64,000 nucleotides of DNA from the NCBI GenBank assembly GCA_030770545.1, contig CM061091.1, forward strand, positions 7,558,501 through 7,622,500. The letters run 5' to 3'. Positions 60,301-64,000 of this stretch are shown here, piece after piece (within the stretch, counting starts at the first letter, position 1; each line of letters starts with the position of its first letter). The notes beneath the pieces are model-generated. The model made no database searches, had not been told where the DNA came from, and saw only the letters and a list, made by a program, of their open reading frames with translations. A program made the translations under genes and the position numbers. This DNA comes from Macropodus opercularis. Lineage: Eukaryota > Chordata > Actinopteri > Anabantiformes > Osphronemidae.

Positions 60301-61691
60301 CTGCTGCTCTGTCCTGAGGCGAGGCCTGGCCTCTGACTGTAAATCTCCTATCTCCCTTTACTCCCACCCCTCCACATACTCTGCTCAACCCTCTAAACCC
60401 GAGGGGATCATAACAACAACAATGGCCTTCTCTCACTCTCCGTCTCTCTCCCTCTCTAGCTCTATCTTTATCTCTCATTTCCACTCTCTTTCTCCTCCCC
60501 CTATTCTCTTTCTCTCTAATACACACTCAAACACATTATTGTCTTCCCAGAGCTTCACCCTCCCCTCCTTGTCCTCCCTTCCCCCTCCTTAGGAAACAGC
60601 AACAGTCCAGCCTCACATATCAGAGTCCGTTTCTACATCCTCGATCAGCATGTATGGTTTCACGTAATAATAATAATGTACCTGTCAGGGCTGGAGATTG
60701 TTGAACAAAGTCTCGGCACATTACATACAGTACATGGTAATGTCGATGCCTTGCTCCTGTTGAAGCAAAGTTTAAAGGGAGGTTAGGATATTGCCTGAGC
60801 TTTCATCTTTCTCAGGATGTGATTCTGTAAACAGTGCATGTTAAAGGGCCTGGTTCAGCCCCGCTTAAGGCTCGGCTGAAGCCTTTTCTTTTTGGTCTTT
60901 TATTTAATAGACATTTTGTCTGTTGTTGTGCTCTACCTGTGTTTCCCAGCCCTGCCTAGTCAGATTTAACAAAAGCATCAGTCCTGAAAAATGCTAAAAG
61001 ATCAACAACAACAACAAAAAAAGGAAATCGACAAGTGTGGCTAATGAAAGCTCCACCCTAAAAGATTGTGGGTTGTCCGGATGCTTCTCTCTCTTCCCAC
61101 AGTGCTCACACAGAGCCCATCCACTCTGAAACCACTCATTTTCAATCACCACTCGACTCGCCCGTCCACTCACTGCGAGGGCGGACAAGAAAAAGGTGGC
61201 TAAGAAATGGACTTTGAGCGTTTGTGTCAGCTCGTTAACCTGGAGTTCAGCTGATCTGTTCTCACTGTGGTGCAGACAGGCTGTGAAACTGTTGAGCAGC
61301 CTACTCCAGGAAACAGTTTTCATCCGCTACAGTAGAGTGGATTTATGTCGGGTCTCAGTCAATTCTTTACTGACCATCAACTGTGGAGTTGTTGGACTTT
61401 CTGAAAAATGTTATCATCCCATTATTCCAACCTGGAGTGAAATGGGAAGCAGCAGTTATTGAAAAGTGATGATGTTGAGGTTTCTCTCTAATAATTTGTT
61501 TTATTTTGATTTTTCTTGTGCATTTTCTCTCTTCAAACTTGATATTTTGTTAACATTCCAATTAAATTGTTTGTTTTTTCTTCTGTAGAAAATGTAAGAT
61601 TTTATACATTTGTTGTGTGTTCACCTCTAGTTGAGTGTGTTAACAAACCATGCTGGACATGTACACATTAAAAAAATGCTCTGAAAATAAA
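57310..61691 (+). other. mmp15: mmp15 3' UTR and downstream sequence
   Basis: Begins right after the TGA at 57307-57309. The first part is probably 3' UTR, with CA repeats at 57468-57506. A clear AATAAA appears only at 61686-61691, so either the UTR is very long or a weaker signal is used earlier (attaaa near 58852). A possible independent promoter lies at 59930-60200. No coding exon is recognised. Confidence 0.45.
59930..60200 (+). promoter_or_regulatory. Possible promoter and non-coding first exon of another gene
   Basis: An inverted CCAAT box (attgg, 59949-59953) in a CpG-containing stretch is followed about 250 bp later by a donor-like taag|gtgacg at 60200/60201. There is no downstream exon in the window to confirm it. 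Confidence 0.25.
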
Positions 61692-64000
61692 TGGACCGTT
61701 GGTTTGATGGTGTAATGAAGTGGCTCGTGTACAGTGCAATCAAAGAAAAACAGAATTACAGTTGTACACACGCACATGTGCAGTACACACACCCTGGACT
61801 CGCTTCCTGGGCCTTGCTTCCTGCCTTACACAGGGTACAACAGCGTCAGAGAGAAGAAAGAGGGCTTTGGCTCGCAGCCAGGAAGCCACATGATAAGTCT
61901 GGAAGTTAGCAAGCAGCTCGTAGAGTGAACCAGATAACAGTGTGATTCTACTGAAGGGACACTCACTGCACTGTCTTTATTTTGCACGTTTTCATCGATT
62001 TGTATGCAAATGCTAAAATTACAGCTGACTTTGACAGGATGTTTTTTGACTATCTTTGGCTATTTGGCTATCTTGGATCATTGCAGAAAACAATGTCAAC
62101 ATTGACCAAACGAAGGTTTACGATGCTTTCACAATGACAAATATAATTTTAAGATTATCTAACCACACCCCTATGACTAGTAGCCAAGAGTTAAACGCTG
62201 TTTTTAGGCTATAAACAAACTAAACCACACAGCATGTGTTCTCTCCTAGAATCAGCTGATCTGATAAATCCGCGTATTCCAAAAAGAAAAAGAATAAATT
62301 GAATGATGAAAAAATGAAAAAACACATCCAGCTAGTTTAAAAAAAAATCAACTTTTTTTTCATGTGTGAGTAGAAATATGTTAACTGCATTTAACGTGTT
62401 TTTTCTTTGCTGGAAAGTTTTTTTTGTCACATGACCAAGCACGTAACAAGAAGAGCGATGCAGAGGTGCAGAAACGCTGACTAGCTGGGGATTTTAGGAA
62501 TCAACAGTCTGCTGCACCTTCGAGCAACACAAGCTGAAACAAGCGAAGGTCCTCCAGCGATGTTAAAGCTGCTGTACAGTCACCTACAGCATCTGTAGGT
62601 TCACAACCTCTGGTCGTCTCTCAACGCGCAGCCTCTAAAACACCGTTTGGCAGATCTGAACCTAAACGGAACGATCGCAGTAGTAACTTAGCGTCTGATC
62701 CACCACCAGCACTCTTTTGTATAAGCTGTTAGCCATTACCAGTTTGCGCTGAACTCTGACAGAGCCACTTTAATGCTGCACGCCATGTGTGCCCATGGTA
62801 TTTGAGGCATTCGAATACGATGCCTGTTTTGCTCTGTGTTTACGTGTTTTAATGCTTCCCCGCTGCGCATGTTTGGATCAGAGCTTGTTAAATCTATCTG
62901 CTACAGTTATCACCAGGTACACCCTGTGGAGAGAAGTAATTGCTTGCAGTCATCTCTTTCCTCTGGTTAGAAAATAAGCTCTGCCACACACACGAAGCTA
63001 CGATGTTAATCGCTTACAGCTACGTTTAATGACTCCGCCGCAAATGTCACCACATGGTGCAGTTAAACCACCTGTCGAATAATATGTTTACAGTAATACA
63101 CCTGCCGGACCTTCCAGTGCTGTTTGAAAAGATCCAGTACTTCAGGTAATTTATATTTTTCACAGGTTAAAATGAGCCATTACTGAAACAACTTCCTGGA
63201 AACCACATGGTTTCCTTTCAAAGGTTTATCTGGACATTACAGGCAATCACCTTGTTAGACATTATGTAATTTTAAACGGCTGACTTCTAATACGGTGTCA
63301 TTAACACCAGCTGGAGAAAGTCAAACGACTACAATTGAAGTTGAATGACACATTCTCATGTTTTAAAAACCACAACGTTTGAATTTAATGGAAGCTATGC
63401 AGACGGATGCAGCGTGTTTAGTCCTTTAACTTCTTGTCTTTTGGTGGAACACAGCGTACTTAGATTACCTTATTAGATTAGATGAATAAATCCTAAGAGT
63501 GATGTGAAGCAGCAGACAATTCGATACAGCAAAGGGAAAAGAAAGAGAGACGAGCGGCCGTCAATTCAATGAAGCGTTTATAGAATTACAGTATGTGACC
63601 ATAATAGGACGCAGAATTGAAACTATGACAAATGAACATGAATCATGTTGATATTTGTATATGCGATATGTACTGAGTGCAAAATGAATTGGGCTGCGTT
63701 CCTGTTTCTACATTTAAGGGCACATAGACAGGCAGAAACAGATGTAAGTGTGTTTAAAAAAAACCCCACAGTTTCCATTTTCTGTTCTTTTTTTTTTTGC
63801 TGTTGCACCTGTGTTTCCCTTCTTCATTTTTATAGCTTGACAGTGAGGTAATGTTGAGTTAACATCTGGAGCTATGACACAGCTTGGCACAGCTTGTGTT
63901 TTGGTGCTACATCTGGCACATACCTGTCACCCCAGGGCCGGATGTGGTCGGGCTACTAAAGGGCAGCTTTATTTGTTTAGGGGAGTTTATTCATGACGGC
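61692..64000. other. Right-hand intergenic or intronic sequence
   Basis: AT-rich with short A and T runs. Open frames here are short and lack splice context. No gene or repeat is recognised. Confidence 0.6.

Noticed and set aside
1..64000. CRISPR arrays, operons, bacterial-type promoters or terminators
   Set aside because: The window is vertebrate nuclear DNA with spliced genes; no regularly spaced repeat-spacer pattern is present.

Overview
The window is vertebrate nuclear DNA, almost certainly a percomorph-like teleost fish. Every confident gene is split into short exons with GT-AG introns, many only 80-500 bp. The proteins are vertebrate families (adhesion GPCR subfamily G, y+LAT amino-acid transporter, SLC7A6OS, membrane-type MMP). 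CA/TG microsatellites are common, and a Tc1-like remnant and a familiar fish dispersed repeat are present. No tools were run: gene models were built by reading splice sites and checking that exon phases join without stops.

Layout, left to right: (1) 1168-6855 (+) adgrg1 (GPR56-like), 14 coding exons, 638 aa. (2) 11499-13909 (+) slc7a6 (y+LAT2-like), 9 coding exons, 495 aa. (3) 15577-17871 (-) slc7a6os (Iwr1 homologue), 5 exons, 321 aa, tail-to-tail with slc7a6 as expected from its name. (4) 19260-23773 (-) an ADGRG3-like adhesion GPCR, 513 aa. (5) 24785-30892 (-) a second subfamily-G receptor, 645 aa, with a long Cys-rich N-terminus. (6) 31957-36988 (-) a third, 513 aa. (7) 38467-38655 (-) a possible 62-aa small protein with a CCAAT-type promoter. 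(8) 40036-57309 (+) mmp15 (MT2-MMP), 10 exons, 660 aa. The last 6.7 kb holds mmp15 3' UTR, a possible promoter/first exon of another gene near 60 kb, and no recognised coding exon.

The main theme is a four-member adhesion-GPCR-G cluster. As I recall it, the mammalian cluster is ADGRG5-ADGRG1-ADGRG3 in one orientation. Here adgrg1 is separated from three relatives on the opposite strand by slc7a6/slc7a6os. The four share nearly the same intron phases over the 7TM region, so they are duplicates of one ancestor. Their GPS autoproteolysis motifs and tethered-agonist sequences have diverged: HL|TYFTILV, HL|SFFAVLV, HA|TPFAVLL and HL|TYFGVLM. I found no single undescribed system. The most checkable novelties are the divergent GPS motifs, an atypical adgrg1 TM3/TM4, an exact 43-bp duplication carrying an ATG and a splice donor upstream of slc7a6, several strong inverted repeats in introns, and the possible small gene beside mmp15.
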